DNA from: Roseiarcus sp963761435
GTDB taxonomy: Bacteria > Pseudomonadota > Alphaproteobacteria > Rhizobiales > Beijerinckiaceae
Reading direction: 5' to 3'
Length of the DNA stretch: 64,000 nt
Assembly (NCBI GenBank): GCA_963761435.1
Contig: CAVXHJ010000010.1
Coordinates: 310,001-374,000 of the forward strand
The notes beneath the pieces were generated by a model that saw only the letters and a list, made by a program, of their open reading frames with translations, did not search any database and was not told where the DNA came from. This document shows positions 26,112 through 35,280 of this stretch, piece by piece. The position numbers were made by a program, and so were the translations under genes. Position 1 is the first letter of the stretch; every line of letters begins with the position of its first letter.

Positions 26112-27096
26112 GTCCTTGCGCCGCCCGCTCGCCCTGCTCGCGCTCATCCTCGGGATCGGAGCGGCGGCTGCGTTTGTCTATCGTCCGTGGGAAGCGAGCC
26201 GGGCGCCGGCGCAGATCATCGGGGTCGTTCACGAGACCCAAATCCGGATCGCCCCCGAAATAGACGGCCGCTTGGGCTCGTTGCGGGTCAGCGCGGGACA
26301 ATCGGTGCGGAAGGGCGACATCCTCGCGACGCTGAGCAATCCCGAGCTTGCCGCCAAGGTCGAGGAAGCCAAGGCCAACCTCGCCACGGCAAGGGCCGAT
26401 CGGGCCAATGTCGACGCGGGCGTGCGCAGCGAGGAAGTCGACACGGCGGCGGAGCAAATTCGCATCGCCGAGTCCAACCTCGCTTTCGCTCAAGAACAAT
26501 ACGCCCGGTCCGCGACGCTCGCGGCCAAGGCCTTCGCCAGCAAACAGGAGCTCGACGAGAGAGCTTCGACGTTCGCCCAGGCCCAAGCGAAGCTCGACGC
26601 GGCCAAAGCCGCTCACGCGCAGGACAAGGCCGGCCCGACCGTCGAGGAGCGCGCCATCGCGGAAGCGCAGGTCGCCTATGCGGAGGCGGCGCTGGCGGAC
26701 CTCGAAGCAAAGCTCGCCAAGACCATCCTCGTGGCTCCCGTCGACGGCGTCGTAAGCCTGCTCGTGGCCGAGCTTGGCGAGGTCGTCTCTCCCGGACAGC
26801 CGGTGCTGACTCTGGCCCCTGCGAACGAGCGGTGGTTCACGTTCACCATCCGCGAGAACCTTCTGTCGGGAATGACAGTCGGGTCCCCGGTGCGGTTGGT
26901 CGCCGCCAACGGCGATCGGATCGAGGCCAAAGTCACCGAGCTTCGGCCGCTCGGCGAGTTCGCGGTCTGGCGCGCCGCCCGCGCGGTCAACGATCATGAC
27001 CTGAACAGCTTCTTCGTCCGCGCCGACGCGGATCAGCCTGACCAACATGTCGAGCCGGGAATGACCGTTTGGATCGACCGCGACGCCGCGAATTGA
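26101..27096 (+). CDS. HlyD-family secretion adaptor (second)
   Basis: 331 residues. One N-terminal helix (LALLALILGIGAAAAFVY) leads into the lipoyl motif IRIAPEIDGRLGSLRVSAGQ, a coiled coil (about 70-190, including a second segment with AQAKLDAAKAAHAQDKA), and ILVAPVDGVVSLLVAELGEV, then a beta-barrel. It has the same domain order as the first adaptor but is clearly diverged. The operon thus encodes two different adaptors around one double permease, so a heteromeric adaptor ring or one adaptor per permease half is conceivable. Confidence 0.87.
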   Translation: MAPKSLRRPLALLALILGIGAAAAFVYRPWEASRAPAQIIGVVHETQIRIAPEIDGRLGSLRVSAGQSVRKGDILATLSNPELAAKVEEAKANLATARADRANVDAGVRSEEVDTAAEQIRIAESNLAFAQEQYARSATLAAKAFASKQELDERASTFAQAQAKLDAAKAAHAQDKAGPTVEERAIAEAQVAYAEAALADLEAKLAKTILVAPVDGVVSLLVAELGEVVSPGQPVLTLAPANERWFTFTIRENLLSGMTVGSPVRLVAANGDRIEAKVTELRPLGEFAVWRAARAVNDHDLNSFFVRADADQPDQHVEPGMTVWIDRDAAN

Positions 27097-27284
27097 GGCC
27101 ACGGCGTTCGTTTGGGTAGTTATACGCATTGCCATCGCGTCCCTACCAGCGGCACTCACTAAGCGGGCGCGCCTCGGCCCCTCGCGGCTCGCACACGAGT
27201 GCGCGTCTCGCCCCGCGCCGGTTCGCCTCGGCGCGGGGCTGCCGCTTCCGGTCCAACCGGCCCCATTGGGTGCTGCGCTTGAAC

Positions 27285-27325
27285 CGGCGAGTCCGGCGGG
27301 GCTCGAACCTGCGACCTGCCGCTTA
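27285..27325 (-). repeat. 3'-half tRNA remnant, probable integration (att) site
   Basis: Read on the minus strand, the sequence runs from CTTAAG (anticodon-loop-like) through GCGGC (anticodon-stem-like), AGGTC (standard five-base variable loop), the T-arm GCAGG-TTCGAGC-CCCGC (one mismatched pair) to CGGACTCGCC (acceptor-like). The matching 5' half is absent, because the adjacent sequence is the 3' end of the deacetylase gene, whose TAA lies inside the CTTAAG. Islands that integrate in tRNA genes leave exactly such a 3' fragment at the far end. From its orientation, the island should lie to the right and the intact tRNA beyond it. The isotype is uncertain (resembles Lys). Confidence 0.55.
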
Positions 27326-28201
27326 AGGCCGCTGTTCGCGGAACCAATCGAGAATCCGCTCGCCGGTCCAGAACACGACATTCTCGTGGCCGGCAATATA
27401 GGCGAGCAGCTCCTCGAAATAGCCGATCCGGTGGGCGACGCCGATGAGATAAGGGTGGACGCTGATCGACATGACGCGGGCGATCTTGCCGCTCTCCGCG
27501 TAGAGCCGATCGAACTGGCGCTTGCCTCGGGTCAGGAATTCCTCCGACGGTCTCTGGGCGACAGCCATCATGGCGACGTCGTTCATCTCAACCGTGTAGG
27601 GAAGCGAAACGATCGGCCCCGCGGTGGTGGCGACATAGCAGGGCTGGTCGTCGAGCACCCAGTCGGCGACGTACTCGACACCCTCTTCGGCAAGCAGATC
27701 AATCGTCTCGAACGTCTCGGTGAGCCCTGGGCTCTCCCAGCCGCGCGGGGGCTTGCCCGTCGACTCCGCAATCGCATTCAGCGTGCGCCGAATGGAATCG
27801 CGCTGATCCTTGACGTTGTGCATCGGCGCCTGCACGTAGCCGTGCCCCATGAACTCCCAGCCCGCCTTCAGTCCGGCGGCGACAACTTCGGGATAAGCCG
27901 AACAGACCGAGCCGTTGCACGCAAGCGTCGGCGCGATGGCCCGTTCGCCAAGCGCCTCAAGCACGCGCCAGAAACCGACGCGCATCCCGTATTCGTGCCA
28001 GGCCCAGTTGGGAAGGTCTGGGATAAGAGGATTGCCGCCCATTGGAGGCGGAAGCACGGCGCGCGGCATCGGCCGCTCCGCATCCCAGTTCTCAATATTC
28101 ACGATGACCCAGACGACGAGCCGGGCGCCGCCAGGCAAGACGAGCGGCGGCCTGTTGACGATCGGCGAATAGGGAATCCGATCTCTCGGAGTCCGCGTCA
28201 T
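27323..28201 (-). CDS. polysaccharide deacetylase family protein (PuuE-allantoinase-like)
   Basis: 292 residues with the NodB-homology fold: strand VVWVIVNIENWD, LACNGSVCSAYPEVV, the HG motif in GWEFMGHGYVQAPMHN, and PRGWESPGLTETF. The overall pattern is closest to the PuuE/allantoinase-like subgroup, which hydrolyses cyclic amides, and less like chitin deacetylases. There is no signal peptide, so it is a cytoplasmic hydrolase. The usual catalytic Asp pair after strand 1 appears as IEN, so the chemistry may differ. It is divergent from the isomerase operon, with 234 bases between for both promoters. Its 3' end abuts the tRNA remnant. Confidence 0.8.
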   Translation of the reverse strand: MTRTPRDRIPYSPIVNRPPLVLPGGARLVVWVIVNIENWDAERPMPRAVLPPPMGGNPLIPDLPNWAWHEYGMRVGFWRVLEALGERAIAPTLACNGSVCSAYPEVVAAGLKAGWEFMGHGYVQAPMHNVKDQRDSIRRTLNAIAESTGKPPRGWESPGLTETFETIDLLAEEGVEYVADWVLDDQPCYVATTAGPIVSLPYTVEMNDVAMMAVAQRPSEEFLTRGKRQFDRLYAESGKIARVMSISVHPYLIGVAHRIGYFEELLAYIAGHENVVFWTGERILDWFREQRP

Positions 28202-28435
28202 AGCGCAACCTCATTGACGATCGGGACCTGGGCGCCGCTTTGCGAGGGGCGCGCTGAGCCCGCTATATCGAATGGAACAACAGCCGCAATCCACCGCAAG
28301 AAAGCTGGCCGTTCATATGGCAGTTGATCCAAAATGAAAGCTTGAAATCCGGCAACGACGCCATCGCCCTGCGCGGGTGCTGGGCTAGGGTGGCGTTCAA
28401 TTCGGGACGACAAAGTGGTTTTTGGAGGAGACGTA

Positions 28436-29296
28436 ATGGCCTATCCGCGGCTCTCAATCAGCGAGACCACGACCCATCCCGCTTCCTATGAACAGGATCT
28501 CGCCGCCTACAGCGCGGCTGGCCTCGATGGCATCGGAATATGGGAGTACAAGCTTCCGAACGGACAGGACGGCCGGCTTATCGACGAACTGACCAAATCA
28601 AAGCTGCTTGCGAGCACGTGCGTTCCTCGGACCCCCTCGATCATCCCGGAGCCCTTCTTCCCCGAGCCTGTCGATCCGGTCTCGCGGCGGAAGGCGCTCT
28701 GCGCCGCGATACGACGGTTCGCGCCGTTCAAACCGGCGAGCATCATGGTGCTCGCCGGCCCTGCCGGTGACGATCCAGCGACCTCGCGCCGTCACGTGGT
28801 CGAAGGCCTTCGCGCCGCGGCCGACGTTGCGGGGGAAGTCGGAATCCCGCTGGGCTTGGAGCCCTATCGCAGGGGAGCGGGTTCGATGATCACCACCCTG
28901 CCCGAAACGATTGAAATGATCGAGGACATCGGAGCGCCCAACATCAAGATCATCTACGACACTTGGCACTTCTGGGACCAACCTGAAGTGCTCGACCTGT
29001 TGCGAAAACACGTGGACCGACTGACCTGCATTCAAGTTAATGACTGGCGCGACCCCGTGCGCGGATGGGCGGATCGCAGGCTCCCCGGCGAAGGCAAGAT
29101 CAACCTTCCAGCGATATTCGGCGCGTTGGATAGCGCCGGCTTTGACGGCTGGTACGACGTCGAGGTTTTTTCCGACAACGGATCTTTTGGAAACAAGTGG
29201 CCTGACTCGATTTGGGATCTCCCGCCCGAGGAAGCGGCGAAGCGTTCGATCAAGGGCTTCAGGGAGGCTTGGGACAAGCGGGTGAAGCCGGCCTAA
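28436..29296 (+). CDS. sugar phosphate isomerase/epimerase family TIM barrel
   Basis: 286 residues from ATG 28436 behind TTTTTGGAGGAG. An AP-endonuclease-2/xylose-isomerase-like TIM barrel; metal ligands typical of the family are visible as Glu in LGLEPYRR, Asp and His in IIYDTWHFWD, and Glu in YDVEVFSD. Such enzymes isomerise or epimerise sugars, keto-sugars or hydroxypyruvate-like compounds, or act as dehydratases (IolE-like). It opens the first catabolic operon of the island. A clearly homologous enzyme is encoded at 59680-60546 on the other strand. Confidence 0.87.
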   Translation: MAYPRLSISETTTHPASYEQDLAAYSAAGLDGIGIWEYKLPNGQDGRLIDELTKSKLLASTCVPRTPSIIPEPFFPEPVDPVSRRKALCAAIRRFAPFKPASIMVLAGPAGDDPATSRRHVVEGLRAAADVAGEVGIPLGLEPYRRGAGSMITTLPETIEMIEDIGAPNIKIIYDTWHFWDQPEVLDLLRKHVDRLTCIQVNDWRDPVRGWADRRLPGEGKINLPAIFGALDSAGFDGWYDVEVFSDNGSFGNKWPDSIWDLPPEEAAKRSIKGFREAWDKRVKPA

Positions 29297-29481
29297 ACCT
29301 CGCATCGCTCCCCGGCTTTTTCCGCGCGATTGTATCCGCCGGCGCAACTGCTATCTCTTCGGTCGTCCGCTGGGGCAGCCCCGGCGGATCGGCGCATGCC
29401 TCGCGGGCTGTTTTGTCAAGGAAAGAACCCTGAGCGCCCTCGGCGCGCCAGGGGAAAAAGCATCGAGTGGAGGAACTGAAT

Positions 29482-30972
29482 ATGCCCGACGCTGAAGCTC
29501 GTTGGTACTATGACGTTTCAGATTCGGAATGGCAAACTCAACTTGATGCGCTGTTGCGGCGTCGCGGCGATGACCTCGTGCTGTTGCGCGGAGGGTCGGT
29601 CATCACGCTCGACAAGCAGATCGGTGATTTCGATCGAGGCGACGTCCTCATCAAAGGCGACAGGATTCTTCGCGTCGGCACAGACCTGAGCGAAGTTGCG
29701 GCTCAAAGCGAGGCGCTCGTTATCGATGTCAAAGGGATGATCGTCATCCCCGGCCTTGTGGACGGCCACAAGCACTGTTGGCAGAACCAGTTTCGCGGCC
29801 TGATCGTGGACGCCTCGATCGGCGAGTACATGGCGACGGTGCACGCGGGCTTCGCCAAGGCCTATGATCCTGAGGACATGTATGTCGGCGACATGGTGAC
29901 TACCCTTGGCCTGCTCGACTGCGGCGTGACCACCGTCCTCGACTTCTCGCACAACACGCGCTCTCCCGCGCATACGGACGCTGTTTTCCGCGCCTATGAA
30001 CAGGCGGGCATTCGGGCGGTGCACGCTTCAAGCGCTCCCTCCGCGGGGACCTGGGACCAACATTGGCCGATGGACCTTGAACGCATTCGCGACGCCTATC
30101 ACGACCCGAACGGCCTCACGACGGTGCGTATGGGACTTGTGGAGATGCGTCCATGGCCCCTTGAGAAGATGGTTGTCCACGGCCGCGATCTCGGCCTTTC
30201 GATCACGATGGACGGCGTCTGCGGTGAGTTCTGCAGCGAGGTCGAGAAGCTGGGCGAGGCTGATCTGCTCGGCCCCGATATGACGCTCATACACCTGTCC
30301 GGCATTACCGAACGCGCCTGGAAGATGATCAAGGAGAATGGTGTGCGGGTGACACTCGCAACCACCTCCGACGAGCAGATCGGTCTCGGCAACGGCCTCT
30401 CCCCAGTACAGGAAGCTTTGGACCTCGGCATACGGCCAAGCCTCAGCAGCGACGTCGAGGTGTCGCTCGCCACGGACATGTTCACGCAGATGAGGCACGC
30501 TCTCAGCACGCAGCGAATGTTCCAAACCAAGGCGACCTATGAGGGCGAGGTCGCAAGGCCCAGCTACATCACCAATCGGGACGTCCTCGAAATGTGTATC
30601 GTCCAGGGCGCACACGATCTCGGCCTGGGCGACGTCGCCGGAACTCTGACGCCGGGCAAATTCGCCGACATTGTCTGCATCGCAGCGTGGGAATACTCCA
30701 ATCTGCCGCTAAACAACGCGGTGGGGACGGTCGTTCAGGGCACGGACCGCAGCAGCGTTCGTCACGTCATGGTCAGCGGCAAGCCGCGAAAGTGGAACGG
30801 CAAGCTTGTTGGTCAGGACATCAATAAACTCAGGCGCGACGCGTCGTCGTCAAGAGACAAGATCGCTAAGCTCGCGGGGTTCAAATACACGCCGTGCTGT
30901 CCGTACCAGCCGATTGAAACCCAGGAGCTCGCAGTGGCCGCCGACTGGCTGCGTCGGCGGCCGGTACGTTGA
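29482..30972 (+). CDS. amidohydrolase-superfamily enzyme with an altered metal site
   Basis: 496 residues; ATG 29482 behind GTGGAGGAA. It belongs to the TRZ/ATZ and cytosine-deaminase-like branch: VIPGLVDGHKHCWQNQFRG holds the HxH pair, LIHLSGITERAW gives the strand-6 His, LSSDVEVSLATDMF the strand-8 Asp, and GTLTPGKFADIVCI the C-terminal beta-sandwich. The strand-5 region, normally His-x-x-Glu, reads ITMDGVCGE, so that His seems replaced. The enzyme should hydrolyse a C-N or lactone bond of a small ring compound or deaminate it; the substrate is unknown. 185 bases separate it from the isomerase gene. Confidence 0.83.
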   Translation: MPDAEARWYYDVSDSEWQTQLDALLRRRGDDLVLLRGGSVITLDKQIGDFDRGDVLIKGDRILRVGTDLSEVAAQSEALVIDVKGMIVIPGLVDGHKHCWQNQFRGLIVDASIGEYMATVHAGFAKAYDPEDMYVGDMVTTLGLLDCGVTTVLDFSHNTRSPAHTDAVFRAYEQAGIRAVHASSAPSAGTWDQHWPMDLERIRDAYHDPNGLTTVRMGLVEMRPWPLEKMVVHGRDLGLSITMDGVCGEFCSEVEKLGEADLLGPDMTLIHLSGITERAWKMIKENGVRVTLATTSDEQIGLGNGLSPVQEALDLGIRPSLSSDVEVSLATDMFTQMRHALSTQRMFQTKATYEGEVARPSYITNRDVLEMCIVQGAHDLGLGDVAGTLTPGKFADIVCIAAWEYSNLPLNNAVGTVVQGTDRSSVRHVMVSGKPRKWNGKLVGQDINKLRRDASSSRDKIAKLAGFKYTPCCPYQPIETQELAVAADWLRRRPVR

Positions 30973-31271
30973 TCGAGAGCCTAGCGTCTCCCGATCGATC
31001 CTGCGCGTCACGCCGATCTTAAGGCGGAGGAAAGAAGCCTTCGCGCGAAAAGCCGAAGCGGAGGATCGTGTCCCAATCGCATCGGGCGCCCAGTCCCCGG
31101 CTCGCGAGACCTAACAGAGTAGGCCGACCCAGGCGGGACGCCCCCTGCCCCGCGGGCTCGATCCTCGATCGACAACCGCCTTGACTTCGCGCCCGCGCGG
31201 CGCCGCGACCTGAAACGCCGCATCCGGTCGATTGCGGTCGCGGGCGCGGGCGCGCTCCCCAGCAGGACGCA

Positions 31272-31326
31272 GGCAAAGAGTCCAGAACGGACGCGATATT
31301 TTTGTTGTCTCGTCCAAAGACTGGGC
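31272..31326. repeat. 55-bp repeated intergenic element, copy 1
   Basis: Starts GGCAAAGAGTCCAGAACGG and ends CGTCCAAAGACTGGGC; the copy at 36336-36390 has exactly the same ends and length but a diverged middle. CAAAGA recurs near both ends. It lies in the 467-base gap 30973-31439 upstream of transporter 1. No gene is seen in that gap. A shared operator or leader RNA, or a dispersed repeat, would fit. Confidence 0.55.
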
Positions 31327-31439
31327 GATGTCGACATGCCAAAGAGGCCGGGTTGCGTGTTTCGGACGCCGACGAAGCTAGGGGTTACCGGAGAACCTAG
31401 CTCACAAATGACGGCGCCGGGTAGCGGGAGGAGCAGTCG

Positions 31440-32687
31440 ATGAAAGTTGAATTTGAGCGGACCGGAAGATCGCGGCGCCCCCGATTGACGTTCGCCGCGC
31501 TGGCGGCTTTGAGCCTCGCGCCTGCTGGCGCCCTAGCCGCGGACAACGGCCCACTGGGTTATCCGTGCGGCAGGATGCCGGGCAAGCTGCCGCAGGACAA
31601 TACCGGTGTGCTCGCCGGCCTTCCGCAGGCGACCCTCGCCGGCTATCTCGACTATCCGATCACCATAAAGAAAAGCCCGTACGAGAACTTCAAGCCCAAG
31701 CACGGAGCTCCTTGGAAGGTCATCCACATCGGCAACTTCGTCGGCAACGACTGGCACGTGATCCAGATCGCCCAGTTCGAGAAGACGGCCGACGCGATGA
31801 AGAAGGCCGGCCTGATCAGCGAGTTCAGCCAGGTCCACGCCGATGCGTCGGTCCCGGTTCAGATTCAACAGATGCGCACGGCCATCCAGCAGGGATATGA
31901 TGCGATTGTTCTCGAGCCGAACTCGGAGAGCGCGCTGAACGCGGTCATCGATCAGGCGTTCAAGGCCGGGATCGTCGTCGTGATCCAGGACTTCCCCGCC
32001 AATTCCATCAACGCCATCAACGTTGGCGGCAACGCTGTCCAGTACGGCGGAACGAAGGCCGAATTGCTGGCCGACAACCTGGGCGGCAAAGGCAATGTCC
32101 TGATGGTCTCCGGCCTCCCCGGCAATCCCGATAACGCCCTCTTCGAGAAAGGGGCCCATTCGGTGTTGGACAATTGCCCCGGCATCAAGGTCGTGCAGAC
32201 CCTGGAGGCCGGCTGGGACCCGGCGCAGGCCAAGTCGATGACGCTTCAATATCTCGAGACTCACCGGGGCCAGACCGTCGACGGCGTCTGGGATTCCTCG
32301 GGCATGGCGATCCCCGCCATCCAGGCGTTCCAGACCGGCGGCGTAGCGGTGCCCTCGGTCGTCAACGGCAACCCCGACAAGGGCTACCTCGCATACTGGA
32401 GCATCAACAAGGGCAAGGGCTTCCTCGGCGGCGCCAACGCCTTGCCGTCGGCGAGCGGGGCGGACGCGGCGATGCGAGTGGCGCTCAAGGTGCTTCAGGG
32501 TCAAGGCCTCAAGGTGAGCGACATTCCGGCGCAGATCCCGACCGTGACCGCCAACGACCTGAGCAGCTGGGTCGACGCCTCGTGGACGCCCGATACGCCC
32601 GGCATGACGGACCAGACGGTGGGCAAGTACCTTAGCGATGAAATTCTCGCGCCTCTGTTCAACAAGCCGGCGCCGACGATCCCATGA
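31440..32687 (+). CDS. CUT2-type sugar ABC transporter, substrate-binding protein (transporter 1)
   Basis: 415 residues with a twin-Arg-like but probably Sec signal (RSRRPRLTFAALAALSLA, cleaved after GALA). The mature protein is a periplasmic type-I binding fold: HIGNFVGNDWHVIQIAQFEK, IVLEPNSESALNAVIDQAF, GKGNVLMVSGLPGNPDN, GVWDSSGMAIPAIQAF. It is longer than RbsB, with an extra N-terminal stretch (GYPCGRMPGKLPQDNTGVL). Ligand: probably a monosaccharide-like or polyol compound, not identifiable. A ribosome site (GGGAGGAG) precedes the ATG. It is followed by its own ATPase and two permeases. Confidence 0.88.
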   Translation: MKVEFERTGRSRRPRLTFAALAALSLAPAGALAADNGPLGYPCGRMPGKLPQDNTGVLAGLPQATLAGYLDYPITIKKSPYENFKPKHGAPWKVIHIGNFVGNDWHVIQIAQFEKTADAMKKAGLISEFSQVHADASVPVQIQQMRTAIQQGYDAIVLEPNSESALNAVIDQAFKAGIVVVIQDFPANSINAINVGGNAVQYGGTKAELLADNLGGKGNVLMVSGLPGNPDNALFEKGAHSVLDNCPGIKVVQTLEAGWDPAQAKSMTLQYLETHRGQTVDGVWDSSGMAIPAIQAFQTGGVAVPSVVNGNPDKGYLAYWSINKGKGFLGGANALPSASGADAAMRVALKVLQGQGLKVSDIPAQIPTVTANDLSSWVDASWTPDTPGMTDQTVGKYLSDEILAPLFNKPAPTIP

Positions 32688-32782
32688 TCTAGGCAGACCT
32701 AAGGAAATAGCCGCGAGGGCGGGAGCATCGCCTGAGGCGCTTCCCCCGCCCTGCGTATTCGCGAGTCGTTGACAGAGTTGAG

Positions 32783-34324
32783 ATGATCGACGACGCGGCG
32801 CATTCAGGGGACGTGATCCTCGAGGTATCCGCAGTCGCCAAGGCGTACGGCGAAACCCGCGCTCTGACTTCGTGCTCCCTCGCCTTGCGCCGCGGCGAGA
32901 TCCTCGTGCTGATGGGCGAGAACGGCAGCGGCAAGAGCACGCTGATCAAGATCCTGTCGGGGCTCGTCCGGCCCGATCGTGGCGAAATCATTGTCGCCGG
33001 GTCCAGGCATCCCGGGTTCGCGTCGCCGAGCTCGGCGCGGCGGCTCGGAATCGCGACGGTGTTCCAGGAGGTGCTCCTCGTCCCTGGGCTGTCCGTGCTC
33101 GACAACGTGCAGCTCGGGCTGGACCGGCTGGTCCGGCGCCGAGGCCAGCCTGCCGGTCGTCGGGCTCGGATAGAGGCTTACCTCGCCCGGCTGCTCGACC
33201 AGCACATCGATCTCGACGCGCCGGTCGGGTCATTGGGGCTCGGTGTCGGCCAGGTGTGCGCTATTGTTCGCGCGCTCATGCAGGCGCCCCGGGTGCTGCT
33301 GCTCGATGAAGCGACCTCGGCCCTCGACTTCAGGGTCCGAGATCGGTTGTTCGAGATCATCCGGGAACTCAAAACCGGCGGCGTGGCGACCGCCTTCATC
33401 TCGCATCGGATGGACGAGGTGGAGACGATCGCGGATCGCGTGACGGTGCTGCGCTCCGGCTCGACCGTATCGACCCTCGACCGGTCCGAGGCGACGCCGG
33501 AGACCCTGGTCAGGCTGATGTCGGGCTTGGAGACCCAGTCAGCCGCCGAACGGACAAACAGCAGGGCGCATGACGCCGACGCCTCGTTCGCCATCGCGGC
33601 CGACGGCGTCGTGCTCCGTGAAGGCGCGAAACCCTTCGACGCCAAGGTGCACGCGGGCGAGGTCGTCGGGCTCGGCGGCCTCGAGGGTCACGGGCAGGAG
33701 GTCTTCTTGCAGACGCTGGCTGGGCTTGTGAGGCCGCTCGCGGGCGGCGTCGCAGCGATTAACGAGGGCGCCAGACGGGCCATCGCCACCGCGAACGACG
33801 CGGCGGCGATGGGTGTCGCCTATGTCCCTCGCGACCGCAAGGCGGAGGGCATCTTTGCGCCGCTCTCGGTTCTCGACAACTTCGTCATGCCGAGCATCTC
33901 GAGAGACTCACACTGGGGGCTCCTGTCCGTGCGGGGCATGATCCGCCGCTATCGGACATTTGCGCAAGCGTTCGCGATCAAGGCGGCGCGCCCCTCCCTC
34001 CGGATCACGTCGTTGAGCGGCGGCAACCAGCAGAAGGTCATAATCGCTCGCTGGCTGGCGACGGAGCCCCGCGTACTGCTGCTCAACGATCCTACCCGCG
34101 GCGTCGATCACGCAACCAAGCAGGACATTTACGCGAGGCTGCACCAGATCGCTGCGAGAGGCATCGCGATCGTCATGCTCTCGACGGAAGTCGATGAGCT
34201 CCTCGCCTACATGGACCGGGTGATGGTGTTCAGGGAGGGCGCGCTGTTCACCGAATTCGGGCGCGGCGACCTCGACCGGCAGCGCCTGATCGCCAGTTTC
34301 TTCGGGCGAGAGCACAGAACATGA
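32783..34324 (+). CDS. CUT2-type sugar ABC transporter, duplicated ATPase (transporter 1)
   Basis: 513 residues with two nucleotide-binding domains, as in RbsA/XylG/MglA. Domain 1: Walker A GENGSGKSTL, a degenerate signature LGLGVGQ, Walker B VLLLDEATSALD and ISHRMDEV. Domain 2 (about 260-513): no classical Walker A lysine (GLEGHGQEVFLQ), but full LSGGNQQKV, RVLLLNDPTRGVDHATKQD and LSTEVDEL. Asymmetry of this kind is usual in the family. The stop overlaps the first permease start (ATGA). Confidence 0.9.
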   Translation: MIDDAAHSGDVILEVSAVAKAYGETRALTSCSLALRRGEILVLMGENGSGKSTLIKILSGLVRPDRGEIIVAGSRHPGFASPSSARRLGIATVFQEVLLVPGLSVLDNVQLGLDRLVRRRGQPAGRRARIEAYLARLLDQHIDLDAPVGSLGLGVGQVCAIVRALMQAPRVLLLDEATSALDFRVRDRLFEIIRELKTGGVATAFISHRMDEVETIADRVTVLRSGSTVSTLDRSEATPETLVRLMSGLETQSAAERTNSRAHDADASFAIAADGVVLREGAKPFDAKVHAGEVVGLGGLEGHGQEVFLQTLAGLVRPLAGGVAAINEGARRAIATANDAAAMGVAYVPRDRKAEGIFAPLSVLDNFVMPSISRDSHWGLLSVRGMIRRYRTFAQAFAIKAARPSLRITSLSGGNQQKVIIARWLATEPRVLLLNDPTRGVDHATKQDIYARLHQIAARGIAIVMLSTEVDELLAYMDRVMVFREGALFTEFGRGDLDRQRLIASFFGREHRT

Positions 34325-35280
34325 GGTCGTGGGCGACCGCGTTCAGCCGGCCTTGGGCCCTGGCCGCCGTCCTGACGGCCCTCCTGATCGTTGTAAACAT
34401 CCTCGTCGAGCCGCAGTTCGCCGCGCCGCAGTACATCAGCGGCAACCTCGACTTGTTTGCGCCGCTCGCGTTGGCCGCTGTAGCGAGCACGCCATCCATC
34501 CTCGCCGGCGGAATCGACGTTTCCATCGGCCCGTTGCTTGGACTTGTGAACATCCTGGCGGTTGCGCCGCTGCTGCCGCCGGCGCTTCAGGGCCCCCTGG
34601 TCACGCCCCTCATATGCCTCGCGGTTGGCGCTGGCGTTGGAATCGTCAACGGCCTGATCGTCGCCGTGGTCCGGATCCAGCCCGTCGTGGCGACCATCGG
34701 AACCTACCTGATCCTGGCCGGTCTTGACGTCAAATTGCTCCCGATCCCTGCGGGTCCCGCACCCGACTGGGCGACGCAGCTTCAGGCAGGGATCGGGCCC
34801 ATCCCGGGCTCCCTCATGCTCATGGCGGCGCCCGTGGTCGTGTGGACCGGTCTGCGGGCAATCCCATACCACAAGGCGCTTCTTGCCGTCGGCGGCGACG
34901 AGCCGACGGTGTTCTCGACCGGAACGAATACGGCGCTCGTGAAGGTTGTCGCCTATGGCCTGGGAGGCCTGTTCGCGGCGGTCGCCGGGATCGCGCTGAG
35001 TTCGGGGCTCTCGGCCGCCGATGCGGCGCTCGGTCCCCAATATACGGTGGTCGCCATCGCCGCCGTGGCGCTCGGCGGCACGAGCCTGGCGGGCGGCAAA
35101 GGCGGCCTCACGGAAGCGTTCCTTGGCGCGCTGGTGATCTTCCTCATCCAATCGCTTCTGGCGGCGCTCGGACTGACCTCGCTCTGGCTCCCGCTCATCT
35201 ACGGCACGATTCTTGTGGCTAGTCTCATCATCGGCTCAAGATTGACAGCGGGAGCCGGAACGCGCCGGAGCGGAGCATGA
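34321..35280 (+). CDS. CUT2-type sugar ABC transporter permease (transporter 1, first)
   Basis: 319 residues, RbsC/XylH-like with 8-10 helices: PWALAAVLTALLIVVNILVE, GIDVSIGPLLGLVNILAVAP, VRIQPVVATIGTYLILAGLD (the conserved 'P.vvTLGt' region) and VALGGTSLAGGKGGLTEAFL, the RbsC motif. It pairs with the next gene's product as a permease heterodimer. Overlaps at both ends are 4 bases. Confidence 0.88.
   Translation: MRSWATAFSRPWALAAVLTALLIVVNILVEPQFAAPQYISGNLDLFAPLALAAVASTPSILAGGIDVSIGPLLGLVNILAVAPLLPPALQGPLVTPLICLAVGAGVGIVNGLIVAVVRIQPVVATIGTYLILAGLDVKLLPIPAGPAPDWATQLQAGIGPIPGSLMLMAAPVVVWTGLRAIPYHKALLAVGGDEPTVFSTGTNTALVKVVAYGLGGLFAAVAGIALSSGLSAADAALGPQYTVVAIAAVALGGTSLAGGKGGLTEAFLGALVIFLIQSLLAALGLTSLWLPLIYGTILVASLIIGSRLTAGAGTRRSGA

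Noticed and set aside
31008..31342. Minus-strand frames across the 55-bp repeat (VLDSLPA pattern also seen near 36281-36390)
   Set aside because: The shared peptide pattern comes from the repeated DNA element. Flanking residues differ and composition is poor, so I treat it as intergenic repeat and not a gene.
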